A stretch of DNA of 32,455 bases from Branchiostoma floridae (taxonomy: Eukaryota > Chordata > Leptocardii > Amphioxiformes > Branchiostomatidae): assembly GCF_000003815.2 (NCBI RefSeq), contig NC_049991.1, forward strand, positions 21,071,178 to 21,103,632. The letters run 5' to 3'. Positions within the stretch are counted from its first letter, which is position 1, and each line of letters begins with the position of its first letter. The notes below the pieces were generated by a model. That model was not told where the DNA came from. It saw only the letters and a program-made list of their open reading frames with translations, and made no database searches. Both the position numbers and the translations under genes were made by a program. Positions 31,801 to 32,455 of the stretch are shown here, in pieces.

Positions 31801-31981
31801 CAGGTCTATTATGATATCCTTTTTTCAGGACAAGTGGCCGAGTGTGACACTGAGGAAGGAGCTGACAAGAAGGAGTCACGCACTAACGACGTCTACGCCT
31901 ACCGGATCCAGTGGGCCCGTCTGAGCTGCGTCTACTGGAGCGAGGCACAGGAAGACTGGAGGACTGACGGCTGCGCGGTGG
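1758..31981 (+). CDS. Partial multi-exon gene: EGF/FN3/GAIN-GPS mosaic protein, polycystin-1-like
   Basis: This entry covers the whole gene model; the coding exons are listed singly below and everything between them is intron. Seen: about 30 exons on one strand with AG/GT boundaries. Their phases chain: 1-1 for EGF and FN3 exons, 1-2 and 2-1 for the two module halves, 1-0 at 26801, 0-0 to 27993, 0-1 at 28428, 1-0 at 29034, 0-0 at 29468, 0-1 at 30852, then a phase-1 start at 31829. Known: the C-terminal exons (NPFTWG near the start of the GAIN exon, then CVYWSE...DGC of a GPS) resemble the polycystin-1/PKD1L/REJ family, where the GAIN domain self-cleaves at the GPS and precedes PLAT and membrane segments. 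An adhesion GPCR is the main alternative. No start codon, signal peptide or stop codon is in the window. Confidence 0.75.
2049..2303 (+). mobile_element. LINE C-terminal remnant (unit A)
   Basis: Encodes a fragment with [20 protein letters not shown] and [13 protein letters not shown]. This is the zinc-knuckle-like tail seen after the reverse transcriptase of many animal non-LTR retrotransposons. A 4-nt duplication (cgaacgaacg, also in B) breaks the frame. Homology with the longer unit C copy stops abruptly at caaagctg (2303). Not a host gene. Confidence 0.75.
2304..3132. other. Intron, unit A, between LINE remnant and half 1
   Basis: Paralogous to 8196-9031. It starts abruptly after the LINE breakpoint with gcattttggggttcg, probably another old insertion, and is then A/T-rich. 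No gene seen. Confidence 0.55.
3133..3349 (+). CDS. Unrecognised 8-Cys module, half 1, unit A
   Basis: A 217-nt exon, phase 1 in and phase 2 out, after catcag and before gtaggt. It reads [20 protein letters not shown]... with WCRDYQNLC and RPTGCG near the middle, ending PGYIR (the last Arg is split). It has three Cys and one N-glycosylation sequon (NQT). I do not recognise this domain from any named family. The phase-2 end joins the phase-2 start of the half-2 exon, so both are one folded unit of about 158 residues with eight Cys. The unit A copy has 3 more codons than unit B near its end. Extracellular, by context. Confidence 0.85.
3350..4267. other. Intron, unit A, after half 1
   Basis: A/T-rich, collinear with 9240-10110. 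Contains a short cacacagacacac tract near 3778-3800 that B lacks. No exon, RNA or regulatory site that I can support. Confidence 0.55.
4268..4775. repeat. Two tandem copies of a ~240-bp dispersed repeat
   Basis: Copies at about 4268-4510 and 4531-4775 share blocks: aggggtg then ttattacatcc, gcgaaaacaaaacaacgtgc, cagaggacctgc, and gcgaacgcgcgt. More copies are at 11636-11872, about 12296-12480 (diverged) and 12554-12788. A hairpin follows some copies. Family unknown. Confidence 0.75.
4792..4821. repeat. Hairpin after the 240-bp repeat, copy 1
   Basis: Arms GGTCTGT and ACAGACC enclose a 2x2 internal loop and an inner CCAGA/TCTGG stem. Related hairpins with changed but still pairing bases are at 11890-11923 and 12805-12842. 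Confidence 0.65.
4938..5747. other. Assembly gap (810 N)
   Basis: Sized-looking gap. By collinearity with B (12895 to 13501) it should contain most of the unit A half-2 exon. Confidence 0.99.
5771..5810 (+). pseudogene. 3' tail of module half 2, unit A, disrupted at gap edge
   Basis: These 40 nt match the last 41 nt of the intact half-2 exon (13239-13501), including the gtaggt donor, but one base is missing near 5780, which shifts the frame. Upstream, 5748-5770 is A/T-rich and does not match the exon, although the exon should continue there into the gap. The break may be real or an assembly error at the gap edge. Most of the exon should lie within the N run. Confidence 0.6.
5811..6243. other. 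Intron start, unit B, after half 2
   Basis: Collinear with 13502-13932 in C and, in its right part, with 1-204 in A. A/T-rich; nothing coding seen. Confidence 0.55.
6247..6829. mobile_element. MITE (unit B copy), TTA target site
   Basis: Same element as 205-759, flanked by perfect TTA copies at 6244-6246 and 6830-6832. It shows nested symmetry: 6250-6321 pairs with 6638-6707 as a ~70-bp imperfect inverted repeat, and 6391-6426 is a 36-bp palindrome around GACATGTC with a single mismatched pair. The last ~120 bp lie outside the long inverted repeat and end in a second gtgtgaagg. Confidence 0.85.
6833..7643. other. Intron, unit B, MITE to EGF exon
   Basis: Collinear with 763-1757, which has a gap here, so this is the complete version. 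The middle is pyrimidine-rich and ends at the tatatag acceptor. No gene seen. Confidence 0.55.
7644..7766 (+). CDS. EGF-like exon, unit B
   Basis: A 123-nt phase 1-1 exon, open throughout, paralogue of 1758-1880. It reads (G)[15 protein letters not shown]..., ending DGHGCE, with all six Cys. One oddity: the usual Gly of the C-x-x-G-F motif after Cys5 is Ser (CRYSF), a change at a turn that most EGF domains conserve. The unit A exon has CREGF here and unit C has CRQGF. Confidence 0.9.
7937..8195 (+). mobile_element. LINE C-terminal remnant (unit B)
   Basis: Near-identical to 2049-2303: same [11 protein letters not shown] motif, same 4-nt frame-breaking duplication, same truncation at caaagctg. 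The copy was therefore present before A and B separated. Confidence 0.75.
8196..9031. other. Intron, unit B, before half 1
   Basis: Collinear with 2304-3132, with small indels. No feature supported. Confidence 0.55.
9032..9239 (+). CDS. Unrecognised 8-Cys module, half 1, unit B
   Basis: A 208-nt exon, phase 1 in and phase 2 out. It matches the unit A copy closely through WCRDYQNLC and RPTGCG, then [14 protein letters not shown], three codons shorter than A. The acceptor (catcag) and donor (gtaggt) are conserved. It joins in phase to the half-2 exon at 13239, about 4 kb away. It keeps three Cys and the NQT sequon. The family is not recognised. Confidence 0.88.
9240..10110. other. Intron, unit B, after half 1
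   Basis: Collinear with 3350-4240. Homology to A stops near 10110, where B-specific sequence begins. Confidence 0.55.
10560..11425. repeat. Tandem repeat of ~240-bp units spanning a gap
   Basis: Four units start near 10571, 10809, 11050 and 11293. Shared blocks in order: gtagaacg or similar, gcgcagcgtc, acagagtg, attttggt, ctatcaacca, gtcgacaa, then aaatgaaagg-type sequence. Divergence is high. The 100-N gap at 10916 cuts unit 2, so the true copy number is unknown. Confidence 0.7.
10916..11015. other. Assembly gap (100 N, unknown size)
   Basis: Exactly 100 N, the usual placeholder for unknown size. It sits inside the tandem repeat, so units may be collapsed. Confidence 0.99.
11636..11872. 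repeat. 240-bp dispersed repeat, unit B copy 1
   Basis: Close match to 4268-4510, so this is the orthologous position. In B, the ~1.5 kb at 10110-11635 separates it from the upstream intron. Confidence 0.75.
11890..11923. repeat. Hairpin after the 240-bp repeat, copy 2
   Basis: Inner stem CCAGAGG/CCTCTGG with loop TTAC. The outer arms GTCAGT/ACAGAC have one mismatch. Confidence 0.65.
12296..12788. repeat. 240-bp dispersed repeat, unit B extra copies
   Basis: A diverged copy at about 12296-12480 (aggggtgacat, attacatcgat, cagctaccgcgc) is followed by one at 12554-12788 (ctgcttgac, aggggtgaaa, aacgtgcatcat, gaacatagagatata). These have no counterpart in the sequenced part of unit A. Confidence 0.6.
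12805..12842. repeat. Hairpin after the 240-bp repeat, copy 3
   Basis: Outer arms ACTCTGT/ACAGAGT, inner ACTGGAGG/CCTCCAGT, loop TTAC. Compared with copy 1, several pairs have changed on both sides. Confidence 0.65.
12895..13238. other. Intron before half 2, unit B
   Basis: A/T-rich with a tcagaggggtcagaggtcag repeat near 12962-12981. It ends in a short pyrimidine tract and tttccag. Nothing else seen. Confidence 0.55.
13239..13501 (+). CDS. Unrecognised 8-Cys module, half 2, unit B
   Basis: A 263-nt exon, phase 2 in and phase 1 out, after tttccag and before gtaggt. It reads (R)[19 protein letters not shown]..., then [32 protein letters not shown] and [11 protein letters not shown]. It has five Cys, so the joined module has eight. 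The FPGDGSGD stretch is rich in Asp and Gly and could bind calcium, which is inference. The exon is open and has much higher GC than its introns. It precedes the unit C EGF exon in the same phase. Confidence 0.9.
13933..13935. other. Empty MITE target site (unit C)
   Basis: The flanks present on both sides of the MITE in A and B (tttggcat left, cagcaactctagatc right) are joined here with a single TTA between them. This is the unoccupied target site and fixes the element ends and duplication length. Confidence 0.85.
13994..14750. other. Unit C-specific 757-bp block of unknown origin
   Basis: Replaces about 90 bp that A and B have between ggtagctttac and atagggttag. No ORF of note. A word, gtaacaaacgtt, occurs near 14167 and in inverse form near 14332 and, less exactly, 14502. 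It may be a mobile element, but I found no clear ends. Confidence 0.5.
14751..15412. other. Intron, unit C, before EGF exon
   Basis: Collinear with 6980-7643. The pyrimidine-rich middle happens to be open for 107 codons at 14891-15214, but low complexity and lack of conservation argue against coding. Confidence 0.6.
15413..15541 (+). CDS. EGF-like exon, unit C, with shifted donor
   Basis: A phase-1 exon reading (G)[15 protein letters not shown]..., ending DGHGCE, with six Cys intact and CRQGF. The donor used by A and B is broken here: the GT is TT at 15536-15537. A gtaggt donor at 15542 lies exactly 6 nt further on, so its use would add two codons (V, G) and keep phase 1. I set the end there. 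If that donor is not used, the exon is skipped; being symmetric, skipping would not shift the frame. Confidence 0.75.
15700..16640 (+). mobile_element. LINE 3' end (unit C copy), split by a SINE
   Basis: Same LINE as 2049 and 7937 but longer. After the SINE (15815-16212) it resumes at the GRYTEIP-like region and reads through ERHFVMDW. It lacks the 4-nt duplication of A and B, then has a stop, [13 protein letters not shown] and further tail residues. The 3' untranslated part ends with gtgtcaataaag (polyadenylation-like) near 16640. Confidence 0.75.
15815..16212 (-). mobile_element. tRNA-derived SINE with TTTGG-type tail
   Basis: On the minus strand the head carries an A box (TAGCGCAGCGGG, 16200-16189) and a perfect B box (GGTTCGAATCC, 16157-16147) spaced as in a tRNA. 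A 5-bp anticodon-like stem with a 7-nt loop can be drawn. The body runs through a ccttgggaaaggcac core to a tail of CCAAA units (six TTTGG on the + strand, 15815-15845). It sits inside the unit C LINE. No clear target-site duplication. It is not a functional tRNA gene: there is no pairing acceptor stem. Confidence 0.85.
16641..16824. other. Intron before truncated EGF exon
   Basis: Follows the LINE 3' end. Its sequence does not match the introns of the EGF array. No feature seen. Confidence 0.5.
16825..16866 (+). pseudogene. Truncated EGF exon, 5' part (array copy a)
   Basis: After acceptor attaag it reads (D)[13 protein letters not shown], as in the array exons, then homology stops at 16866 inside the codon after QA. 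No donor follows at the break. The upstream intron is not of array type, so this may be what is left of the first array exon. If spliced in, the frame stays open through the following gap, which is unlikely to be biological. Confidence 0.7.
17010..17109. other. Assembly gap (100 N, unknown size)
   Basis: Placeholder gap between the truncated exon and the array. Missing array exons could lie here. Confidence 0.99.
17170..17800. mobile_element. Non-autonomous element with CCTCCATGAAA inverted ends
   Basis: Left end ttacctccatgaaatgtc (near 17181) is matched in reverse by aaattttcatggaggtatg (near 17770). The interior has repeated tttgcataattaatgagg-like words (17210, 17500, 17616) and aactgcagtgg...ggataactgcag. 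A relative lies at 30180-30835. No transposase. Confidence 0.6.
17801..18238. other. Intron before the EGF array
   Basis: Unremarkable A/T-rich sequence. Array-type intron begins near 18195 (taaatgataccaacat). Confidence 0.5.
18239..18382 (+). CDS. EGF array exon b
   Basis: A 144-nt phase 1-1 exon after attcag. It reads [18 protein letters not shown]..., carrying two extra codons (a 6-nt insertion) before the DAC found in the other copies. Six Cys are spaced 4-5-11-1-14, and it ends GLTSGTGCA. Ala replaces the usual Glu/Gln before Cys1, and the Cys3-Cys4 loop lacks the aromatic of calcium-binding EGFs, so calcium binding is doubtful. Confidence 0.88.
18488..18625 (+). CDS. EGF array exon c
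   Basis: A 138-nt phase 1-1 exon, [20 protein letters not shown]..., ending SGTNCAG. It is followed by the gtagtttg type of intron. It belongs to the SGTN subtype, as does exon g. Confidence 0.9.
18714..18765 (+). pseudogene. Truncated EGF exon, 3' part (array copy d)
   Basis: Only the last third of the array exon remains ([17 protein letters not shown]) with its gtattt donor. Its left side is fused directly to intron sequence (catactgttt), so the acceptor and the first four Cys are missing. This is a clean intron-exon deletion junction within the array and is unlikely to be spliced in. Confidence 0.8.
18872..19009 (+). CDS. EGF array exon e
   Basis: 138 nt, phase 1-1. It differs from the others by CDTQAT (Ala to Thr) and CNNGY. 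Ends SGTGCAG and is followed by a gtagtttg-type intron. Confidence 0.9.
19111..19248 (+). CDS. EGF array exon f
   Basis: 138 nt, phase 1-1. DNP subtype with Ser in CSCNTGY and an SGTGCTG end. Followed by the gtattttt-type intron. Confidence 0.9.
19353..19490 (+). CDS. EGF array exon g
   Basis: 138 nt, phase 1-1. It starts DINAC instead of DIDAC, then is the same as exon c, with SGTNCAG and a gtagtttg intron. c and g are a pair in a higher-order repeat. Confidence 0.9.
19592..19729 (+). CDS. EGF array exon h
   Basis: 138 nt, phase 1-1. DIDAC start, DKP subtype, SGTGCTG end, gtattttt-type intron. Its right part matches exon f. Confidence 0.9.
19832..19969 (+). CDS. EGF array exon i
   Basis: 138 nt, phase 1-1. 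Unique LANHC (Pro to His). The acceptor is atttag instead of attcag, and the donor gtgttt is weaker than gtattt, so splicing may be less efficient (inference). Confidence 0.88.
20078..20212 (+). CDS. EGF array exon j (last)
   Basis: 135 nt, phase 1-1. DVDAC start, DKTAPA, and a different end, [11 protein letters not shown], one codon shorter with a gttcta donor. Its downstream intron is not of array type, so this copy marks the right border of the array. Confidence 0.88.
20213..20663. other. Intron after the array
   Basis: A/T-rich. It contains tacctgcagcattcag near 20445-20460 but no open exon. Nothing else seen. Confidence 0.5.
20664..20786 (+). CDS. Calcium-binding EGF exon 1
   Basis: 123 nt, phase 1-1. 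It reads [19 protein letters not shown]..., ending GPGGCK, with six Cys. It fits the cbEGF pattern: DVNEC at the start, then C-V-N-x4-F-x-C-x-C, where the Asn is the usual beta-hydroxylation position. Calcium binding is expected here, unlike in the array EGFs. The donor is gtgaca. Confidence 0.92.
20810..20966 (+). repeat. Three tandem ~58-bp units in an intron
   Basis: Each unit has tctatatag(t/c)cggttta, then cccttcggcgtaa-like sequence and accagcttctgta. Imperfect copies; function unknown. Confidence 0.75.
20967..21366. other. Intron between the two cbEGF exons
   Basis: A/T-rich, with no further feature than the repeat above. Confidence 0.5.
21367..21486 (+). CDS. Calcium-binding EGF exon 2
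   Basis: 120 nt, phase 1-1, after tgtcag and before gtaacg. It reads [20 protein letters not shown]..., ending GNGTTCR. Full cbEGF motif: DVDEC, then C-V-N-x4-Y-x-C-x-C. Six Cys and one NGT sequon. The next exon is over 3 kb away, past a transposon-filled intron. Confidence 0.93.
21531..22274 (+). repeat. 21-bp minisatellite, 35 units
   Basis: Consensus GTGCATAGTCCAGTGGTTAG(C/T). I counted 35 units: one has a 3-bp deletion (unit 7) and two have a 6-bp CACGTG insertion (units 20 and 26). C- and T-ending variants are interspersed. TAGTCCAGTGG matches the tRNA A box, and the last unit leads straight into a SINE. Because 21 is a multiple of 3, all frames stay open, but none of these reading frames is a gene. 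Confidence 0.95.
22254..22480 (+). mobile_element. tRNA-derived SINE with amplified A-box region
   Basis: The last minisatellite unit supplies the A box (TAGTCCAGTGG). A B box-like AGTTCAAACCCC follows about 44 nt on, the distance in a tRNA. The body continues through ccattgttcattgtgc and a ccccggtacaatgaac block to about 22480. The exact 3' end is not clear. Confidence 0.7.
22810..23815 (+). pseudogene. LINE reverse-transcriptase pseudogene (CR1/jockey-like)
   Basis: Decayed ORF2 in several frames. In order: a [11 protein letters not shown] segment, then stops and a frameshift; GVPQG and [12 protein letters not shown]; the catalytic FADDT box near 22990; a stop near 23087; [10 protein letters not shown]; then the C-terminal IWNSL/TRQRNQL region (23323-23784), which stays open. 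Established knowledge: the (F/Y)xDD box carries the catalytic aspartates of reverse transcriptases. Stops and shifts show that it is dead. Confidence 0.85.
23816..24094 (+). mobile_element. LINE 3' untranslated region and tail
   Basis: A stop after the C-terminal reading frame is followed by T-rich sequence. It then carries gagcaggagggcatagtac and a tail of aataaatagataaataaac at 24069-24088. It directly abuts the Penelope-like element. Confidence 0.6.
24095..24210 (-). repeat. Left inverted arm of a Penelope-like element
   Basis: Reverse complement of 24451-24601 with one internal deletion of ~35 nt, which removes the second half of the hammerhead-like core present in the right arm. CTGAAGA (24150-24144, minus strand) is still recognisable. 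Confidence 0.8.
24308..24449 (-). pseudogene. Penelope-like element GIY-YIG endonuclease C-terminal fragment
   Basis: On the minus strand it reads [20 protein letters not shown], then [10 protein letters not shown] and a stop at 24308-24310. RGVREAIY followed by a Glu or Gln, then PTLNR is characteristic of the end of the GIY-YIG nuclease domain of Penelope-like retroelements. It lacks the reverse transcriptase and the GIY-YIG residues themselves, so it is a dead end fragment. It lies between the two inverted arms. Confidence 0.78.
24451..24601 (+). repeat. Right inverted arm of a Penelope-like element
   Basis: Matches the reverse complement of 24095-24210, about 115 of 150 positions being alignable. 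Contains a hammerhead-like core (24508-24541) and gttgtagagattgaactg. Such terminal sequences are typical of Penelope-like elements, whose copies often carry repeats in both orientations. Confidence 0.78.
24508..24541 (+). ncRNA. Hammerhead-ribozyme-like core in the Penelope arm
   Basis: CTGACGA (24508-24514) fits the CUGANGA box. After one A comes a perfect 6-bp stem (GAGTGA/TCACTC) with loop TGGATG, then GAAA (24534-24537), then CGTC. The ACGT at 24537-24540 would be a minimal two-pair stem III with GTC as cleavage triplet. Stem I is only partly formed by the flanks. Hammerhead motifs with very short stem III are known from Penelope-like elements. Activity is not shown. Confidence 0.6.
24624..24661. 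repeat. (AAAC)n microsatellite
   Basis: About eight AAAC units, right of the Penelope-like arm. Confidence 0.9.
24726..24821 (+). CDS. MEGF/laminin-type EGF exon
   Basis: 96 nt, phase 1-1, after tttaag and before gtattg. It reads (V)[20 protein letters not shown], then [11 protein letters not shown]. Six Cys with spacing 2-4-6-3-8, the compact type found in MEGF and scavenger-receptor proteins, with the GW near the end. It differs from all other EGFs here. Located between cbEGF 2 and the FN3 exon. Confidence 0.88.
24822..25084. other. Intron, no feature seen
   Basis: A/T-rich between the EGF exon and the decayed SINE. Confidence 0.5.
25085..25256 (-). mobile_element. Decayed tRNA-derived SINE
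   Basis: On the minus strand, tggcgtaacg resembles an A box and gggtgcgagttgcc a worn B box about 47 nt later, followed by cctgacatgccactgtgccc. A 16-nt direct duplication (cactgtgtctagggca) is at 25133-25164. It lies 36 bp upstream of the FN3 exon. It happens to extend the FN3 reading frame upstream, but this is not coding. Confidence 0.5.
25292..25573 (+). CDS. Fibronectin type III domain exon
   Basis: 282 nt, phase 1-1: one whole FN3 domain of 94 residues in one exon, after gttgcag and before gtaagt. Seen: [18 protein letters not shown], then the B-strand VTW (FRVTWSPS), GYRVVVSG (C strand), the [20 protein letters not shown] signature (E-F region with the LxPxTxYxVxV pattern), and a VMEVVT end. 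The domain is complete, with the core Trp and Tyr in place. Role: likely a spacer or adhesion module between the EGFs and the Thr-rich stalk. Confidence 0.95.
25724..25833 (+). CDS. Thr-rich linker exon 1, frame-disrupted
   Basis: 110 nt after ctgccag and before gtaggt. It starts in phase 1 as [20 protein letters not shown], then TTVLST. It aligns with exon 26051-26167 (same start, same TTALST block), but one base is missing after TTVLST, so it ends in phase 0 while the next exon needs phase 1. With the base restored, the phase would fit. It may be a sequencing error, a recent loss, or a skipped exon. Mucin-like, probably O-glycosylated (inference). Confidence 0.65.
26051..26167 (+). CDS. Thr-rich linker exon 2
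   Basis: 117 nt, phase 1-1, after caacag and before gtaggt. It reads [20 protein letters not shown], then [13 protein letters not shown]. Low complexity, rich in Thr, Ser and Ala. It is a tandem paralogue of 25724-25833 with the intact frame. A stalk between FN3 and the GAIN domain. Confidence 0.75.
26297..26753 (-). mobile_element. 5'-truncated LINE with 11-bp target-site duplication
   Basis: Minus-strand ORF2 end ([45 protein letters not shown]) with a stop at 26493-26495, a 3' UTR, and a tail of AAAAT units (26297-26320). Flanked by AAGTCGTTTAT at 26286-26296 and 26754-26764. It is inserted in the intron 47 bp upstream of the next exon. Confidence 0.88.
26801..26856 (+). CDS. Thr-rich linker exon 3
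   Basis: 56 nt, phase 1 in and phase 0 out, after gtgcag and before gtacgc. Reads (E)[18 protein letters not shown]. Small and not recognisable alone; accepted because it converts phase 1 to the phase 0 required by the next exons and continues the Thr-rich character. Confidence 0.65.
26857..27283. other. Intron, no feature seen
   Basis: A/T-rich. An antisense reading frame here (27054-27362) has no recognisable content. Confidence 0.5.
27284..27343 (+). CDS. Short exon, GAIN subdomain A start
   Basis: 60 nt, phase 0-0, after caatag and before gtaagt. Reads [20 protein letters not shown], an amphipathic helix pattern. Family assignment rests on its place upstream of the GAIN exons. Confidence 0.65.
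27344..27629. other. Intron, no feature seen
   Basis: A/T-rich intron ending in a long T tract before the next acceptor. Confidence 0.5.
27630..27701 (+). CDS. Short Ala/Glu-rich exon
   Basis: 72 nt, phase 0-0, reading [20 protein letters not shown], then EKAQ. The acceptor may be the AG at 27628-27629 or the one at 27631-27632, 3 nt apart, giving one residue more or less in the same frame. Donor gtaagc. Confidence 0.6.
27862..27993 (+). CDS. GAIN subdomain A exon, helical
   Basis: 132 nt, phase 0-0, after atgtag and before gtaacg. Reads [20 protein letters not shown], then [24 protein letters not shown]. Regular hydrophobic spacing suggests helices, as in the alpha-helical N-terminal part of GAIN domains. 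The exon is open and has higher GC than its introns. Confidence 0.78.
27994..28427. other. Intron, no feature seen
   Basis: A/T-rich; an open frame at 28067-28372 is compositional only. Confidence 0.5.
28428..28518 (+). CDS. GAIN subdomain A exon
   Basis: 91 nt, phase 0 in and phase 1 out, after catag and before gtaagt. Reads [20 protein letters not shown], then [10 protein letters not shown]. Helical pattern continuing the previous exon, with which it is in phase. Confidence 0.78.
28519..29033. other. Intron, no feature seen
   Basis: A/T-rich; the reading frame that enters the next exon from 28850 has no acceptor support. Confidence 0.5.
29034..29191 (+). CDS. GAIN subdomain A exon, acidic
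   Basis: 158 nt, phase 1 in and phase 0 out, after ccgcag and before gtaaca. Begins (A)[17 protein letters not shown], then an acidic charged stretch with [20 protein letters not shown] and KEHESQAK. Highly charged with no Cys. Fits the long variable linker inside polycystin GAIN domains (inference). Confidence 0.8.
29468..29710 (+). CDS. GAIN domain exon, helix-to-strand region
   Basis: 243 nt, phase 0-0, after ttacag and before gtacgt. Reads [20 protein letters not shown], then [31 protein letters not shown], and [14 protein letters not shown] near its end. The pattern (helix with LxxLF, then two strands [14 protein letters not shown], then xFxLPS) is that of polycystin-1-like and REJ proteins just before the NPFxW block. 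This is the first exon where that family is recognisable. Confidence 0.85.
29711..30851. other. Intron with a dispersed repeat
   Basis: From about 30180 to 30835 it carries relatives of the element at 17170-17800: aactgcagtggcaaa, agagaataactcaagaagg and, at the right end, ggcgaaggtatgtgtctcgtgg with aactctagttt. The repeat end is within 16 nt of the acceptor of the next exon. A TG-rich stretch is at 30015-30035. Confidence 0.6.
30852..31338 (+). CDS. GAIN subdomain B exon, polycystin-1-like
   Basis: 487 nt, phase 0 in and phase 1 out, after tttcag and before gtgagt. Starts [20 protein letters not shown], then [20 protein letters not shown]. The NPFxW block followed by a variable loop and a V(A/E)xLSL strand is a hallmark of polycystin-1-family ectodomains ahead of the [23 protein letters not shown] and [13 protein letters not shown] follow. 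Six N-glycosylation sequons (NLT, NIT, NQS, NLT, NTS, NMS) place it outside the cell. A decayed duplicate of its 3' end lies at 31443-31530. Confidence 0.9.
31339..31828. other. Intron with exon remnant
   Basis: Contains the decayed copy of the preceding exon boundary (31443-31530); the rest shows nothing. Confidence 0.55.
31443..31530 (+). pseudogene. Decayed duplicate of the GAIN exon 3' end
   Basis: Aligns with 31303-31370: gtggattatac versus gtagattaccac, then tccaag, gtgagttttt versus gtgagtattttt, and tgttgtttaatgcc versus tgttgtttgatgct. The match spans the exon end, the donor and the intron start. The frame is broken. Confidence 0.65.
31829..31981 (+). CDS. GPS exon, first half of the autoproteolysis motif
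   Basis: Phase 1 in, after tttcag. Reads (G)[20 protein letters not shown], then [20 protein letters not shown] and [14 protein letters not shown] followed by W...GC is the first Cys pair region of a GPS, where adhesion GPCRs and polycystins cleave. The second half (C-x-C-x-H-L-T) is not in this exon. The end is uncertain: donors gtgggt after 31977 (phase 0) or gtacag after 31981 (phase 1); I chose the latter because GPS motifs usually continue CxVG. Confidence 0.85.
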
Positions 31982-32455
31982 GTACAGTTTTCATAGCTTT
32001 TATGAACTTACAATCATTACAACACATGTGTATGATAATTCAGCACATACCCCCCTCCAAAATAACGCCCTCATGTTGTGAAATTAAATGAGAAAACAGA
32101 TGCATTATACATTGTTTACAATCTGTACTATGTTAGCATGACATGTAAACTTGCCCCTTTAGTAACTGGACCAGGTGCGGGGTTTCTGTTTGATGTTAGG
32201 ATATGCTTATAATCAGCTGAATCATATCCATGGACAGCTATGTTGATAGGTAGCTACACGTGTCAACTGTTTATAAGCCTATTCCCATAATGATGGGATA
32301 GTTAAAATCTTAGAATAGATGGGCTAGTTAATCCTGTTTTTTTCCAGGCCTCTCTGATGTAAGGCCAGGGGACTTAATGTGTGAAAGTTGGGACCTGTCA
32401 TTCCAGTCCATAGCCCACATGCACGTTTAACCAATCAGATCTAAAGCAATGGAGA
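31982..32455. other. Intron or window end; weak candidate exon
   Basis: An acceptor (ttttttttccag, ending 32347) is followed either by an 11-nt phase-compatible micro-exon (GLSD) with donor gtaagg at 32359, or by a reading frame ending at a TAA near 32428. Neither contains the expected second half of the GPS. Otherwise nothing is seen. Confidence 0.3.

Overview
This is intron-rich, repeat-rich animal DNA with four assembly gaps (1023-1303, 4938-5747, 10916-11015, 17010-17109). The + strand carries the middle part of one large gene for a secreted or membrane-anchored mosaic protein. Small symmetric exons, EGF cassettes, SINEs, LINEs, a Penelope-like fragment and a polycystin-type ectodomain all fit an invertebrate deuterostome. 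A lancelet (Branchiostoma) is my best guess, by inference only. Neither end of the gene is in the window.

Layout. (1) 1-16.6 kb: tandem segmental duplication, units A, B and C. The exon order is half 1 and half 2 of an unrecognised eight-cysteine module, then an EGF exon, repeated. Seen in order: EGF (1758), half 1 (3133), half 2 (mostly in a gap, tail at 5771-5810), EGF (7644), half 1 (9032), half 2 (13239), EGF (15413). The introns are homologous between units and share a LINE 3' fragment; A and B also share a MITE for which C keeps the empty site. (2) 16.8-20.2 kb: an array of near-identical EGF exons, one per ~240 bp, with 8 complete and 2 truncated copies and homogenised introns of two alternating types. 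(3) 20.6-21.5 kb: two calcium-binding-type EGF exons. (4) 21.5-24.7 kb: a large intron with a 35-unit, 21-bp minisatellite that appears to have grown out of the pol III A box of a SINE, a decayed LINE reverse transcriptase, and a Penelope-like GIY-YIG fragment between inverted arms, one of which contains a hammerhead-ribozyme-like core. (5) 24.7-26.9 kb: a MEGF-type EGF exon, a fibronectin type III exon, and Thr-rich linker exons. (6) 27.3-32.0 kb: exons of a GAIN-type domain with polycystin-1-like sequence, ending at the first half of a GPS motif.

How the parts work together. Intron phases join without conflict from the half-1/half-2 modules through to the GPS exon, except for one Thr-rich exon (25724-25833) that has lost one base relative to its tandem paralogue. 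The inferred protein is (8-Cys module-EGF)n - EGF array - cbEGF2 - EGF - FN3 - Thr-rich stalk - GAIN/GPS. A PLAT domain and membrane segments would be expected beyond the right edge if it is a polycystin-1 relative. I saw no RNA gene, no CRISPR array and no second protein-coding host gene.
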